From: Vibrio sp. UBA2441
GTDB lineage: Bacteria > Pseudomonadota > Gammaproteobacteria > Enterobacterales > Vibrionaceae
DNA length: 64,000 nucleotides
Reading direction: 5' to 3'
Assembly: GCA_002342685.1 (NCBI GenBank)
Contig: DDQN01000024.1
Location: 1-64,000, forward strand
The notes beneath the pieces are model-generated. The model was not told where the DNA came from, did no database searches, and saw only the letters and a program-made list of their open reading frames with translations. Of this stretch, positions 45,752 to 55,216 are shown one piece after another; the stretch's first letter is position 1, and the number at the start of each line of letters is the position of its first letter. A program made the translations under genes and the position numbers.

Positions 45752-46489
45752 TTATTGGATCCCTACCTTACTTAGGAATTTTTTCAGCTTTGGATCTTGT
45801 GGATTACTGAATATATCCTGTGGAGAACCCTGCTCCACTATTTTTCCGTCAGCCATAAAAATAACTCTATCGGCGACTTCTTGGGCAAATTGCATCTCAT
45901 GAGTAACGACTAACATCGTTTGATGCCGTGTCGCTAACTGTTTCATTAGACTCAATACTTCTCCTACCCACTCAGGATCGAGTGCCGATGTGGGTTCATC
46001 AAATAGGAGTAATTCTGGTTGAAGAGCCATAGCACGTCCTATACCAACGCGCTGTTGCTGCCCTCCGGAAAGTGCTGCTGGATAACTTTCTGCTTTTTCA
46101 CCTAAACCGATATCATCTAAAATTTGCTGGGCTCGGTCATAAGCCTGGTCTTTTTTCCAGTCACGAACGGTAATTAAACCTTCAGCAATATTTTGCTTAG
46201 CGGTTAAATGTGCAAAAAGGGCATAATTTTGAAAAACAAATCCTGTTTTTCTCCTTAATGCTAACACTTCGTTTTTAGTGTACTTTTCAGTATCAACAGT
46301 GACATCGTCAATGGTTATCTTGCCTTTATTCGCTTGCTCTAAAAAATTAACACAGCGTAATAAGGTGGACTTACCTGTACCACTTGAACCAATAACAACA
46401 ATTATTTCACCTTGTTTGATCTCTAAATCAATACCGGATAAAACCGACGTATCACCAAAGCTTTTATGAATATTCTCTAGTTTTATCAT
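45752..46489 (-). CDS. Polar amino-acid ABC transporter ATP-binding protein
   Basis: 245-residue ABC ATPase of the GlnQ/HisP/TcyN class. Walker A GSSGTGKSTLLR, signature LSGGQQQRVGIGRAM, Walker B LLLFDEPTSALDPE and H-loop VVTHEM. It overlaps the permease gene by 4 bp. The substrate is probably cystine or another polar amino acid by resemblance of the partner proteins. Confidence 0.92.
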   Translation of the reverse strand: MIKLENIHKSFGDTSVLSGIDLEIKQGEIIVVIGSSGTGKSTLLRCVNFLEQANKGKITIDDVTVDTEKYTKNEVLALRRKTGFVFQNYALFAHLTAKQNIAEGLITVRDWKKDQAYDRAQQILDDIGLGEKAESYPAALSGGQQQRVGIGRAMALQPELLLFDEPTSALDPEWVGEVLSLMKQLATRHQTMLVVTHEMQFAQEVADRVIFMADGKIVEQGSPQDIFSNPQDPKLKKFLSKVGIQ

Positions 46490-47157
46490 CGTTGGTAAGC
46501 CTTATTGAGTTTTACTTCTGCCCAGCTCTGAACTCGGGTTAGTGCCACAACAACCCCCCAGTAAATTAACGCCACTGCGAGAAATGCTTCGAAGAATTTA
46601 AAGCTGGAAGAAGCTTCCATCTGTGCCTTAGCCATAATTTCTGCAACACCTAACGTAAAGGCGAGTGAAGTCGACTTAATCATATCGATAAAGTAATTCA
46701 TTAAAGATGGAAGAGCTATACGGGTTGCCTGAGGCAGAATGATACGCCGCATTGCCTGACTGGTTGTCATGCCTACAGATAAACTGGCTTCCATTTGGCT
46801 TCGGTCGACACCAATGATCGCAGCCCTAATGCTTTCAGCCATATAGGCTGCAAAATGTAATGTTAACCCGATAACTGCTGCTGAAAAGGCATCAAGGCCT
46901 ACGAGTATTGGAAATACTTGTGGTAGACCGTAATAAAGTAAAAAAAGCTGAACAAGTAATGGAGTGCCGCGGAAAAAGCTTATATAAAGCTGGCTTAATT
47001 GATCCAATACAGGAACTTTAAATACTCTAATATTGGCTATGACAACGGAAATAATCAAAGCAAAGACCAATCCCCATATTGCCATCTCCATTGTGGTACC
47101 GAGGTACTTGAAGAGAATGGGCAACAGTTCAAACATATATTGAAAATCAAAAGTCAT
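46486..47157 (-). CDS. Polar amino-acid ABC transporter permease (cystine-type)
   Basis: 223-residue HisM/TcyL-type permease with five membrane helices. The family motif FFRGTPLLVQLFLLYYG is at about 62-78, and the EAA loop is EASLSVGMTTSQAMRRIILPQ. A single permease gene suggests a homodimer, as in cystine and glutamine systems. Confidence 0.92.
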   Translation of the reverse strand: MTFDFQYMFELLPILFKYLGTTMEMAIWGLVFALIISVVIANIRVFKVPVLDQLSQLYISFFRGTPLLVQLFLLYYGLPQVFPILVGLDAFSAAVIGLTLHFAAYMAESIRAAIIGVDRSQMEASLSVGMTTSQAMRRIILPQATRIALPSLMNYFIDMIKSTSLAFTLGVAEIMAKAQMEASSSFKFFEAFLAVALIYWGVVVALTRVQSWAEVKLNKAYQR

Positions 47158-47225
47158 AATTTTATTTTTAAGCGATGCAGGACCGGTTACAGGAGACTAG
47201 AAGGGATAATGGCATAAAATACAGG

Positions 47226-47257
47226 TTAATGGGAAACCCAAAAAGATTCCCCATTAA
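47226..47257 (-). repeat. Intercistronic hairpin between binding protein and permease
   Basis: TTAATGGG at 47226-47233 and CCCATTAA at 47250-47257, extended by flanking AA/TT. No clear T tract follows. It fits a stabiliser or partial terminator that keeps binding-protein mRNA in excess over the permease. Confidence 0.6.
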
Positions 47258-47272
47258 TTTATTGTTTACATT

Positions 47273-48028
47273 TTACTTAGTAATGTCAGCACCAAACCAT
47301 TTATTAGAAATAGTGCTCAATGTGCCATCTGCTCTCATTGCAGCAAGCGCTTCATTGACTTCTTTTTGCAATTTATTCCCATTTGCATTATTAACAAATG
47401 GCCATGCATTTTGGATTGTATCGAATGGTTCGCCTGCTAGTTGTAGAGGTAGGCCCGTTTTCTTAATTAATTCCAATACAGAAAGGCGATCCATAACAAA
47501 TGCATCAGAGCGACCTAAAGCAACATCATGCTCAATACCAGTGTCATAAGTTTTGATGTTTATCTTATTGTCTTTATCATAATCACGTAGCAGTTGCTCG
47601 AAATTAGAGCCTAAGTTTACTGCAACAGTTTTACCAGCAAGATCTTCAATACTCTTGATACTGTCGTTACCTTTGCGAACGGCAATTTGTGCGCCATCAA
47701 TAACGTAAGGGTTTGCAAAAAGGTATTTTGCTTTGCGAGTATCTGTCATTGTTATTTGGTTAGAAATAGTGTCGATACGTCCGGTTTCTAAAAGGCCAAA
47801 AAGACCAGAAAAGTTAGCTGTAACATACTCTACGTTGTAATCGTTTCTACGGGCAATTTCATCCCACAAGTCTACTTCAAATCCTTGTAGTTTATCTTTT
47901 TCCACAAAAGTAAACGGGTAGTAGCGTCCTGACATACCGACTTTTACGTCTGTTAAAGCATAAGCTGTTTGGATAGATGAAGTTGCTAGCACAACTGTCG
48001 TTAGTATAACTTTTAACCAGTGTTTCAT
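47273..48028 (-). CDS. Amino-acid ABC transporter substrate-binding protein
   Basis: 251-residue periplasmic SBP_bac_3 protein. The signal peptide MKHWLKVILTTVVLATSSIQ(TAYA) is cut before LTDVKVG. The family motif GRYYPFTF and LQGFEVDLWDEIARR are near the start of the mature protein; FSGLFGLLETGRIDTISNQ is typical of cystine/glutamine binders. The ATG at 48028 gives a compact signal peptide; an in-frame ATG five codons upstream is an alternative. Confidence 0.9.
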   Translation of the reverse strand: MKHWLKVILTTVVLATSSIQTAYALTDVKVGMSGRYYPFTFVEKDKLQGFEVDLWDEIARRNDYNVEYVTANFSGLFGLLETGRIDTISNQITMTDTRKAKYLFANPYVIDGAQIAVRKGNDSIKSIEDLAGKTVAVNLGSNFEQLLRDYDKDNKINIKTYDTGIEHDVALGRSDAFVMDRLSVLELIKKTGLPLQLAGEPFDTIQNAWPFVNNANGNKLQKEVNEALAAMRADGTLSTISNKWFGADITK

Positions 48029-48189
48029 ATCGTAAATTCTCATCTCTGATTGGATATGCGGATAGTACTGCTAAAGCCATAAATAGATAAAATAACTAGT
48101 TGTTATTAGACATAACCGAAATAACAATAAAATTCATAATCTGGGGATAAGTCAAAAAGATCATATGAATGTGAGTATTATTGGTTATT

Positions 48190-48345
48190 TCTTGGGGAAA
48201 AAAATCGGGATCTTTAGTATAAATTGGGGAAAAGTGTGAATAACTTGGATCTTATTCACTGGATCAGTGATCATTTTCTGGTGATCTGTCGCGACAAGGA
48301 GTAAAATTGCTCTCCTTTTCCAACTCTAAAAACAATAGTGGGGTC
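48190..48345 (+). promoter_or_regulatory. dnaA promoter region with DnaA-like boxes and GATC cluster
   Basis: TGTGAATAA (48235-48243) and TTATTCACT (48252-48260) form an inverted pair of near-consensus DnaA boxes about 100 bp before dnaA. Five GATC sites lie between about 48209 and 48286. This fits DnaA autorepression and SeqA/Dam control. A TATAAA sequence at 48218 is a candidate -10. The rest of the interval from 48029 holds no gene. Confidence 0.6.
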
Positions 48346-48348
48346 AAA

Positions 48349-49749
48349 GTGTCATCTTCGCTATGGTTGCAGTGTCTGCAACAGCTTCAAGAAGAACTAT
48401 CGGCTACAGAATTCAGCATGTGGGTTAGACCGCTGCAAGCGGAGCTTAATGGCAACACCCTGACTCTATTTGCTCCTAATCGATTTGTGCTTGATTGGGT
48501 ACGCGATCGTTATCTGAATAACATTAATCGACTTCTTAAAGAGTTTTGCGGTTCGGATATCCCGAATTTACGATTTGAAATTGGCAGTAAACCAGTTTCA
48601 GCTTCTCCGGTTATAAAGAAAACAGCGGCTGATGTTGCAGCTGAGTCTTCGGCACCCGCACAGCTCCAGGCACGTAAGCCTGTACATAAAACCTGGGACG
48701 ATGAATCTGAAATGGTTGAGATTAATCATCGTTCTAACGTTAACTATAAACATAAGTTTAATAACTTTGTTGAAGGTAAGTCGAACCAACTTGGTTTGGC
48801 GGCGGCAAGACAAGTAGCAGACAATCCAGGAGCAGCATACAACCCATTATTTTTATATGGTGGTACTGGTTTAGGTAAGACACACCTTTTACATGCTGTT
48901 GGAAATGCCATTGTAGATAACAAACCTAATGCAAAAGTAGTTTATATGCATTCTGAACGTTTTGTTCAGGATATGGTTAAAGCTTTGCAAAACAACGCTA
49001 TTGAAGAGTTCAAGCGCTATTACCGAAGTGTTGATGCCCTTCTTATTGATGATATTCAATTTTTTGCTAATAAAGAGCGTTCTCAGGAAGAATTTTTCCA
49101 TACCTTTAATGCATTGCTTGAAGGTAACCAACAAATTATCTTAACGTCAGATCGTTACCCTAAAGAGATTAATGGGGTAGAAGATCGTCTTAAGTCTCGA
49201 TTTGGCTGGGGCCTCACGGTTGCTATTGAACCTCCTGAATTAGAAACACGGGTCGCCATTTTAATGAAGAAAGCAGAAGATCATCAGATACACTTGGCTG
49301 ATGAAGTCGCTTTTTTCATTGCCAAGCGATTACGTTCTAACGTTCGTGAGTTAGAAGGTGCATTAAATCGTGTTATTGCGAATGCTAATTTTACTGGTCG
49401 GCCTATCACTATCGATTTTGTTCGTGAAGCATTAAGAGATTTACTTGCACTGCAAGAGAAGTTGGTCACTATTGATAATATTCAGAAAACGGTTGCTGAA
49501 TATTACAAGATAAAGTTAGCCGATCTATTATCTAAACGTCGTTCTCGTTCTGTTGCTAGGCCCCGTCAATTGGCAATGGCTTTGGCAAAAGAACTAACTA
49601 ATCATAGTTTACCTGAGATAGGCGATGCTTTTGGCGGTAGAGACCATACTACTGTTTTACATGCATGCCGGAAAATCCAGCAACTTCGTGAAGAAAGTCA
49701 TGACATTAAAGAAGACTATTCTAATTTAATTAGAACACTTTCATCATAG
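48349..49749 (+). CDS. dnaA: Chromosomal replication initiator protein DnaA
   Basis: 466 residues. Domain I (SSSLWLQCLQQLQEELSATE), linker (about 85-130), AAA+ domain III with Walker A GGTGLGKTHLLHA and Walker B LLIDDIQFF, and DNA-binding domain IV with the signature GGRDHTTVLHACRKI. The frame is open from a TTG 14 codons upstream, but GTG at 48349 follows a GGGG Shine-Dalgarno and gives the length and N terminus known for Vibrio DnaA. Confidence 0.97.
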   Translation: MSSSLWLQCLQQLQEELSATEFSMWVRPLQAELNGNTLTLFAPNRFVLDWVRDRYLNNINRLLKEFCGSDIPNLRFEIGSKPVSASPVIKKTAADVAAESSAPAQLQARKPVHKTWDDESEMVEINHRSNVNYKHKFNNFVEGKSNQLGLAAARQVADNPGAAYNPLFLYGGTGLGKTHLLHAVGNAIVDNKPNAKVVYMHSERFVQDMVKALQNNAIEEFKRYYRSVDALLIDDIQFFANKERSQEEFFHTFNALLEGNQQIILTSDRYPKEINGVEDRLKSRFGWGLTVAIEPPELETRVAILMKKAEDHQIHLADEVAFFIAKRLRSNVRELEGALNRVIANANFTGRPITIDFVREALRDLLALQEKLVTIDNIQKTVAEYYKIKLADLLSKRRSRSVARPRQLAMALAKELTNHSLPEIGDAFGGRDHTTVLHACRKIQQLREESHDIKEDYSNLIRTLSS

Positions 49750-49782
49750 CCGTCATTACAGGTAGAGAAATAAGAGATAGAT

Positions 49783-50883
49783 ATGAAATTTACAATTGAA
49801 CGTAATCACCTTATTAAGCCACTGCAGCAAGTTTCCGGTGCTTTGGGCGGGCGTCCAACCCTACCAATTTTAGGTAATTTACTTTTAAAAGTAGAAGACA
49901 ATACTTTACTTATAACAGCAACGGATTTGGAAGTTGAGTTGGTTGCTCGCATTCAATTAGAAGGTGAATTTGAAGCGGGTAGCATTACCGTACCTTCACG
50001 TAAATTTTTAGATATTTGTCGTGGATTACCCGATGATGCAGTGATAACGGTTGTACTTGATGGTGATCGAATTCAAATGCGTTCAGGCCGTAGCCGTTTT
50101 TCATTAACAACATTACCTGCTAGTGACTTTCCTAATATAGAAGATTGGCAAAGTGAGGTTGAGGTAACGTTATCACAAGCAGAACTTCGAACCTTGATAG
50201 AGAAGACTCAGTTTTCCATGGCTAACCAGGATGTTCGTTATTATCTGAATGGTATGTTATTTGAAATTGATGGGTCTACGTTAAGATCGGTTGCAACCGA
50301 TGGGCACCGAATGGCGGTTTCTCAGACCGGGCTGGCAGCAGAGTTTAATACACAACAAGTGATTGTTCCTCGCAAAGGTGTTCAGGAGTTAGTTAAACTA
50401 CTGGACGCTCCGGAGAATCCGGTTACGCTGCAAATTGGTCAGTCTAATGTGCGTGCTGATGTTAACAACTTTACATTTACCTCTAAACTGGTTGATGGAC
50501 GTTTCCCAGATTATCGTCGTGTTATGCCACAGAGTAGCAATAAGACACTCGAAGCCAGTTGTGATGAACTTCGTCAATGTTTCTCACGTGCAGCGATTCT
50601 ATCCAATGAAAAATTCAGGGGGGTAAGGGTAAATCTAGCGGGTACAGAAATGCGCATTACCGCTAACAACCCTGAACAAGAAGAAGCAGAAGAGATGTTA
50701 GATGTGAATTTCCAGGGAGATGATTTGGAAATTGGCTTTAACGTAAGCTACGTTTTGGACGTATTAAATACCCTGCGTTGTGAACAAGTTCGTTTTTCAA
50801 TGAGTGATGCAAATGCGAGTGCGTTAATTGAAAACGCAGATGACGATAGTGCTATGTACGTGGTTATGCCAATTCGTTTATAG
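49783..50883 (+). CDS. dnaN: DNA polymerase III beta sliding clamp
   Basis: 366 residues in three clamp domains. Start MKFTIERNHLIKPLQQVSGA, and the C terminus ends YVVMPIRL, as is typical. 33 bp after dnaA and 17 bp before recF: the dnaA-dnaN-recF-gyrB operon. Confidence 0.98.
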   Translation: MKFTIERNHLIKPLQQVSGALGGRPTLPILGNLLLKVEDNTLLITATDLEVELVARIQLEGEFEAGSITVPSRKFLDICRGLPDDAVITVVLDGDRIQMRSGRSRFSLTTLPASDFPNIEDWQSEVEVTLSQAELRTLIEKTQFSMANQDVRYYLNGMLFEIDGSTLRSVATDGHRMAVSQTGLAAEFNTQQVIVPRKGVQELVKLLDAPENPVTLQIGQSNVRADVNNFTFTSKLVDGRFPDYRRVMPQSSNKTLEASCDELRQCFSRAAILSNEKFRGVRVNLAGTEMRITANNPEQEEAEEMLDVNFQGDDLEIGFNVSYVLDVLNTLRCEQVRFSMSDANASALIENADDDSAMYVVMPIRL

Positions 50884-50900
50884 AAGCAGGCTATTTACAG

Positions 50901-51995
50901 ATGCCCTTAACACGCCTAGTCGTCCAACAGTTTCGGAATATTAAAGCCTGTGATATTGAACTATCGTCAGGCTTTAATTTTCTTATTGGTGCGAATGGAA
51001 GCGGTAAAACAAGCCTGTTGGAAGCCATTTATTTACTTGGTCATGGTCGCTCTTTTAAGAGTGCATTGACTGGTAGAGTGATAAAAAACGAGTGTGAAGA
51101 ACTTTTTGTTCATGGGCGCTTTTTGAACTCTGACGGATTTGAGCTGCCTATTGGAATAAATAAGCAGCGTAATGGTTCAACTGAGGTTAAAATAGGCGGT
51201 CAGTCTGGCCAAAAATTGGCACAACTTGCTCAGGTATTACCACTGCAATTGATTCATCCGGAAGGATTTGAGTTAATTACTAATGGCCCTAAGCATCGCA
51301 GAGCATTTATTGATTGGGGTGTGTTTCATACCCAAACGGGATTTTATGATGCCTGGGGGCGATTAAAACGTCTTTCTAAGCAGAGAAACGCATTACTTAA
51401 AAATGCGAAGAGCTATAAAGAGTTGAGTTACTGGGATCAGGAACTGGCTCAGCTTGCTGAAAATATAGATCACTGGCGGACATCGTATGTCGATGAACTT
51501 AAAAATGTGGCAGAAGTTATTTGTCGCACTTTTTTGCCAGAATTTGATATTCGATTAACGTATTATCGTGGATGGGAAAAAGAAACACCCTATGCGGAAA
51601 TACTAGAGCGAAATTTTGAAAGAGATCAACTGCTGGGGTACACATTTAGTGGGCCCAATAAAGCTGATTTACGTATAAAAGTGAATAACACTCCTGTAGA
51701 GGACGTGCTTTCACGTGGTCAATTGAAGTTAATGATGTGTGCGCTTCGAGTAGCACAAGGGCAACATTTAACTCAGGTGACAGGAAAGCAATGCATCTAC
51801 CTGATTGATGATTTTGCTTCTGAATTAGATAGTCAACGTCGAGAGCGTTTAGCTAAATGCTTAAAAGAGACGGGGGCTCAGGTTTTTGTAAGTTCTATTA
51901 CAACGAATCAAGTTGCGGATATGCAAGATGATAGTTGCAGCATGTTCCATGTGGAACATGGCAAAATAGAACCATATAAAAGTAATGATAATTAA
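50901..51995 (+). CDS. recF: Recombination mediator RecF
   Basis: 364-residue SMC-like ATPase for RecA loading at gaps. Walker A IGANGSGKTSLLEA (33-46), signature VLSRGQLKLMMCAL and Walker B YLIDDFASELD. The last residues contain SMFHVEHGKIEP; the bases coding for MFHVEH form a parS-like palindrome (51943-51958). Confidence 0.96.
   Translation: MPLTRLVVQQFRNIKACDIELSSGFNFLIGANGSGKTSLLEAIYLLGHGRSFKSALTGRVIKNECEELFVHGRFLNSDGFELPIGINKQRNGSTEVKIGGQSGQKLAQLAQVLPLQLIHPEGFELITNGPKHRRAFIDWGVFHTQTGFYDAWGRLKRLSKQRNALLKNAKSYKELSYWDQELAQLAENIDHWRTSYVDELKNVAEVICRTFLPEFDIRLTYYRGWEKETPYAEILERNFERDQLLGYTFSGPNKADLRIKVNNTPVEDVLSRGQLKLMMCALRVAQGQHLTQVTGKQCIYLIDDFASELDSQRRERLAKCLKETGAQVFVSSITTNQVADMQDDSCSMFHVEHGKIEPYKSNDN
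51943..51958. promoter_or_regulatory. parS-like ParB-binding site inside recF
   Basis: TGTTCCATGTGGAACA differs by one base from the bacterial parS form TGTTCCACGTGGAACA, and the flanks extend the palindrome (CATG...CATG). It lies about 11 kb from oriC and about 15 kb from parAB. The match is seen directly; ParB binding is inferred. Confidence 0.55.
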
Positions 51996-52009
51996 TGAGA
52001 GAGTAACTC

Positions 52010-54427
52010 ATGGCAGAAAATTACGATTCATCGAGTATTAAAGTACTGAAAGGTTTGGATGCAGTACGTAAGCGTCCAGGGATGTATATCGGCGATACAG
52101 ATGATGGTACCGGTCTTCACCATATGGTCTTCGAAGTAGTAGATAACTCTATTGATGAAGCGTTAGCAGGTCATTGTAATGACATCATTGTTACGATTCA
52201 TGAAGACAATTCAGTCTCTGTGAGTGATGATGGCCGTGGTATTCCGACGGAAATGCACCCTGAAGAAGGCGTTTCTGCTGCAGAAGTTATTATGACGGTA
52301 TTGCATGCCGGTGGTAAATTTGATGATAACTCATACAAAGTTTCCGGTGGTCTTCACGGAGTAGGGGTTTCGGTTGTAAACGCCCTGTCTAAGAAAGTGG
52401 AACTTACCATTAACCGTATGGGTGAAACTCATGAGCAAAGTTACTCGCATGGTGAACCACAAGCGCCATTGGCTGTGACAGCTAAAACTGAAGAGACGGG
52501 TACAAAAATTCGTTTCTGGCCAAGTGAAGACACTTTTACTAATATCGAATTTCATTACGACATATTAGCTAAGCGCCTACGAGAACTCTCTTTTCTGAAC
52601 TCTGGTGTATCAATCAAACTTTTTGATGAGCGTGTAGAAGATAAGATGGATCACTTTTGTTATGAAGGTGGAACAGAGGCATTTGTTGATTACCTGAATA
52701 CCAATAAAACGCCAATTATCCAAAAAGTGTTCCATTTTGATTATGAACGTGAAGATGGTATTTCAGTTGAAGTAGCTATGCAGTGGAATGATGGCTATCA
52801 AGAAAATATTTACTGCTTTACCAATAATATTCCTCAACGTGATGGTGGAGCACACTTAGCTGGTTTTCGTTCAGCCCTGACTCGTACATTGAACAGTTTT
52901 ATGGATAAAGAAGGTTTTTCTAAAAAAGCCAAGACATCCACATCTGGTGATGATGCTAGAGAAGGTTTAACCGCTATTGTTTCAGTTAAAGTGCCTGATC
53001 CGAAGTTCTCTAGCCAAACTAAAGACAAACTCGTTTCTTCTGAAGTGAAATCTGCCGTTGAATCTGTAATGGGTGAAAAACTGTCAGAGTTCTTAGTAGA
53101 AAACCCGGGCGAAGCAAAAATTGTTTGTACAAAAATAATAGATGCCGCTCGTGCTCGTGATGCCGCTCGAAAAGCTCGCGAAATGACTCGCCGTAAAGGT
53201 GCGCTAGATTTAGCAGGTCTTCCAGGTAAACTGGCTGACTGTCAGGAGAAAGATCCTGCTCTTTCTGAACTCTACATAGTGGAAGGGGACTCTGCTGGCG
53301 GATCCGCCAAGCAGGGACGTAACCGTAAAAACCAAGCTATTCTTCCTCTGAAAGGTAAGATTCTTAACGTAGAAAAAGCACGTTTTGACAAAATGCTCTC
53401 TTCTCAGGAAGTGGCAACATTAATCACCGCGTTAGGCTGTGGTATTGGCCGCGATGAATATAACCCGGATAAGTTGCGTTACCACAACATCATTATCATG
53501 ACCGATGCCGATGTAGATGGTTCACATATCCGTACATTGCTGCTGACATTCTTCTATCGTCAAATGCCTGAACTTATTGAGCGTGGCTATATCTATATTG
53601 CACAGCCACCGCTTTATAAAGTGAAAAAAGGTAAGCAAGAACAATATATTAAAGATGAAGATGCCATGGACCAGTATCAGGTATCTCTGGCTTTGGATAA
53701 CGCTGAGTTACATGTTAATCCAAATGCTCCTGCTATTTCTGGAGAAGCTCTGGAACAACTGGTTATTCAATATAATCAGGGAATGAAGCTGGTTGATCGT
53801 ATGACTCGTCGCTACCCACGAGCTCTTGTTCATGAATTTGCTTACATGCCTCGACTAACCGCTGAAATGTGCCAGGATTCGGCATCCGTCGAAGCTTGGG
53901 CTAAACAGCTTGTTGAGCAGCTTAACGCGAAAGAAGTTGGTGCAAGCCATTATAATGTTGAAGTTGAAAAACACGAAGAACTGAATGTTAGTCTGGCTAA
54001 AATTGTTGTTCGTACTCATGGTGTAACCCACGAATACGTTATCGGGTTAGATCTTATCGGTTCAAGAGAATATGGCAGACTGGCTTCGCTTTCAGAAGCA
54101 TTATTTGGACTTATCGAAGAAGATGCGTTCATTAAGCGTGGTGAGCGAACTCAACCAGTTTCCAGTTTCGTAGAAGCATTGAATTGGCTAATTAAAGAGT
54201 CTCGTCGTGGTTTAAGTTTACAGCGCTACAAAGGTCTTGGTGAAATGAACCCGGATCAATTGTGGGAAACAACCATGGACCCTGGAACTCGTCGTATGAT
54301 GCAAGTGACGATCGAAGATGCGGTTGGTGCGGATCAGCTGTTTACGACATTAATGGGCGATCAGGTTGAACCACGCAGACACTTCATTGAAGAAAATGCA
54401 CTTAAGGTTGCCAACTTAGACGTGTAA
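52010..54427 (+). CDS. gyrB: DNA gyrase subunit B
   Basis: 805-residue ATPase subunit. GHKL motifs EVVDNSIDEALAG, DDGRGIPT and GLHGVGVSVVNALS; TOPRIM motifs YIVEGDSAGGSAKQGR and DADVDGSHIRTL; the gammaproteobacterial insertion (about 560-720) explains the length. It ends in VANLDV. Followed by a strong terminator. Confidence 0.98.
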   Translation: MAENYDSSSIKVLKGLDAVRKRPGMYIGDTDDGTGLHHMVFEVVDNSIDEALAGHCNDIIVTIHEDNSVSVSDDGRGIPTEMHPEEGVSAAEVIMTVLHAGGKFDDNSYKVSGGLHGVGVSVVNALSKKVELTINRMGETHEQSYSHGEPQAPLAVTAKTEETGTKIRFWPSEDTFTNIEFHYDILAKRLRELSFLNSGVSIKLFDERVEDKMDHFCYEGGTEAFVDYLNTNKTPIIQKVFHFDYEREDGISVEVAMQWNDGYQENIYCFTNNIPQRDGGAHLAGFRSALTRTLNSFMDKEGFSKKAKTSTSGDDAREGLTAIVSVKVPDPKFSSQTKDKLVSSEVKSAVESVMGEKLSEFLVENPGEAKIVCTKIIDAARARDAARKAREMTRRKGALDLAGLPGKLADCQEKDPALSELYIVEGDSAGGSAKQGRNRKNQAILPLKGKILNVEKARFDKMLSSQEVATLITALGCGIGRDEYNPDKLRYHNIIIMTDADVDGSHIRTLLLTFFYRQMPELIERGYIYIAQPPLYKVKKGKQEQYIKDEDAMDQYQVSLALDNAELHVNPNAPAISGEALEQLVIQYNQGMKLVDRMTRRYPRALVHEFAYMPRLTAEMCQDSASVEAWAKQLVEQLNAKEVGASHYNVEVEKHEELNVSLAKIVVRTHGVTHEYVIGLDLIGSREYGRLASLSEALFGLIEEDAFIKRGERTQPVSSFVEALNWLIKESRRGLSLQRYKGLGEMNPDQLWETTMDPGTRRMMQVTIEDAVGADQLFTTLMGDQVEPRRHFIEENALKVANLDV

Positions 54428-54448
54428 ATTGATTTAATATTGATAGTC

Positions 54449-54477
54449 AAAAACACCGCTTAAAGCGGTGTTTTTTT
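54449..54477 (+). terminator. Rho-independent terminator after gyrB
   Basis: AAAACACCGCT-TAA-AGCGGTGTTTT followed by further Ts, 23 bp past the gyrB stop. Confidence 0.92.
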
Positions 54478-54553
54478 ATACGTGTTGTTTTTATTTATTG
54501 AAAAGTAAGAATAAAGGATAAAGTAAAATAATTTTACTATTTGTTGGTTTTTA

Positions 54554-54583
54554 CCCTTGAATCCGTATTTTTCGGACCTATAT
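54554..54583 (+). promoter_or_regulatory. Sigma-32 (heat-shock) promoter of ibpA
   Basis: CCCTTGAA (54554-54561), a 14-bp gap and ACCTATAT (54576-54583) resemble the RpoH consensus CTTGAA-N13-15-CCCCATNT. It yields an approximately 165-base leader before ibpA. Confidence 0.65.
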
Positions 54584-54731
54584 TTATAATAGAAGAGATG
54601 CCAATAGGGTCTCTGAATCGCTCGCCCTTATAGGGGAGCACACAATTAAATACCGCAATTAGACAACCATGTCCAAAGGAATGTGTTGCTCTAACTACCT
54701 TAACCACTCGCTAAAATGAGTGTGCTTAAGG

Positions 54732-54753
54732 CTATTGCTTATTATGAGGATAG
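54732..54753 (+). promoter_or_regulatory. ROSE-type RNA thermometer hairpin on the ibpA ribosome site
   Basis: CTATTGCTT (54732-54740), loop ATTAT, GAGGATAG (54746-54753). The arms pair fully if the G of TTGCT is left out or opposes a G, which is the hallmark of ROSE elements (UYGCU opposite AGGA). The paired AGGA is the Shine-Dalgarno 7 bases before the ATG. Translation would be blocked at low temperature and freed on heating. Confidence 0.75.
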
Positions 54754-54757
54754 AATC

Positions 54758-55192
54758 ATGAGAACTGTAGATTTCACACCCCTATACCGCAATGCTATCG
54801 GCTTTGATCGTTTATTTGACATGATGGAAGCGGGTACTGCCAAAAATGCCAATGGTTACCCACCGTATAATATCGAACAGCAAGACGAGAATAAATATCG
54901 CATTACTATGGCGATAGCGGGTTTTGCCGAAAATCAAATCGATATTACTCAAAAAGAGAACATGTTAATTGTTCATGGTGAGCGCAAACCGGAAGAGAGT
55001 AAAAAATACGTGTATCAAGGTATCGCTGAAAGAGATTTTGAGCGTAAGTTCCAGTTAGCGGACTACGTCAAAGTTGTCGGTGCTACTATGGAAAATGGAC
55101 TACTTCATGTTGATTTAGAACGTGAAATTCCTGAAGCAATGAAACCACGTAAAATTGCCATCAATGGCAGCAATCTTATTGAAGGGAAATAA
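54758..55192 (+). CDS. ibpA: Small heat-shock protein IbpA
   Basis: 144-residue alpha-crystallin-type holdase. N terminus MRTVDFTPLYRNAIGFDRLF matches IbpA; the alpha-crystallin domain spans about 35-125 (YRITMAIAGFAENQ; GIAERDFERKFQLAD; GLLHVDLERE). The ATG at 54758 was chosen over an in-frame ATG 14 codons upstream, since it follows the GAGGA ribosome site and gives the family N terminus. A terminator follows. Confidence 0.95.
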   Translation: MRTVDFTPLYRNAIGFDRLFDMMEAGTAKNANGYPPYNIEQQDENKYRITMAIAGFAENQIDITQKENMLIVHGERKPEESKKYVYQGIAERDFERKFQLADYVKVVGATMENGLLHVDLEREIPEAMKPRKIAINGSNLIEGK

Positions 55193-55216
55193 CCTCCTCT
55201 GAAGGTTGAATAGATG

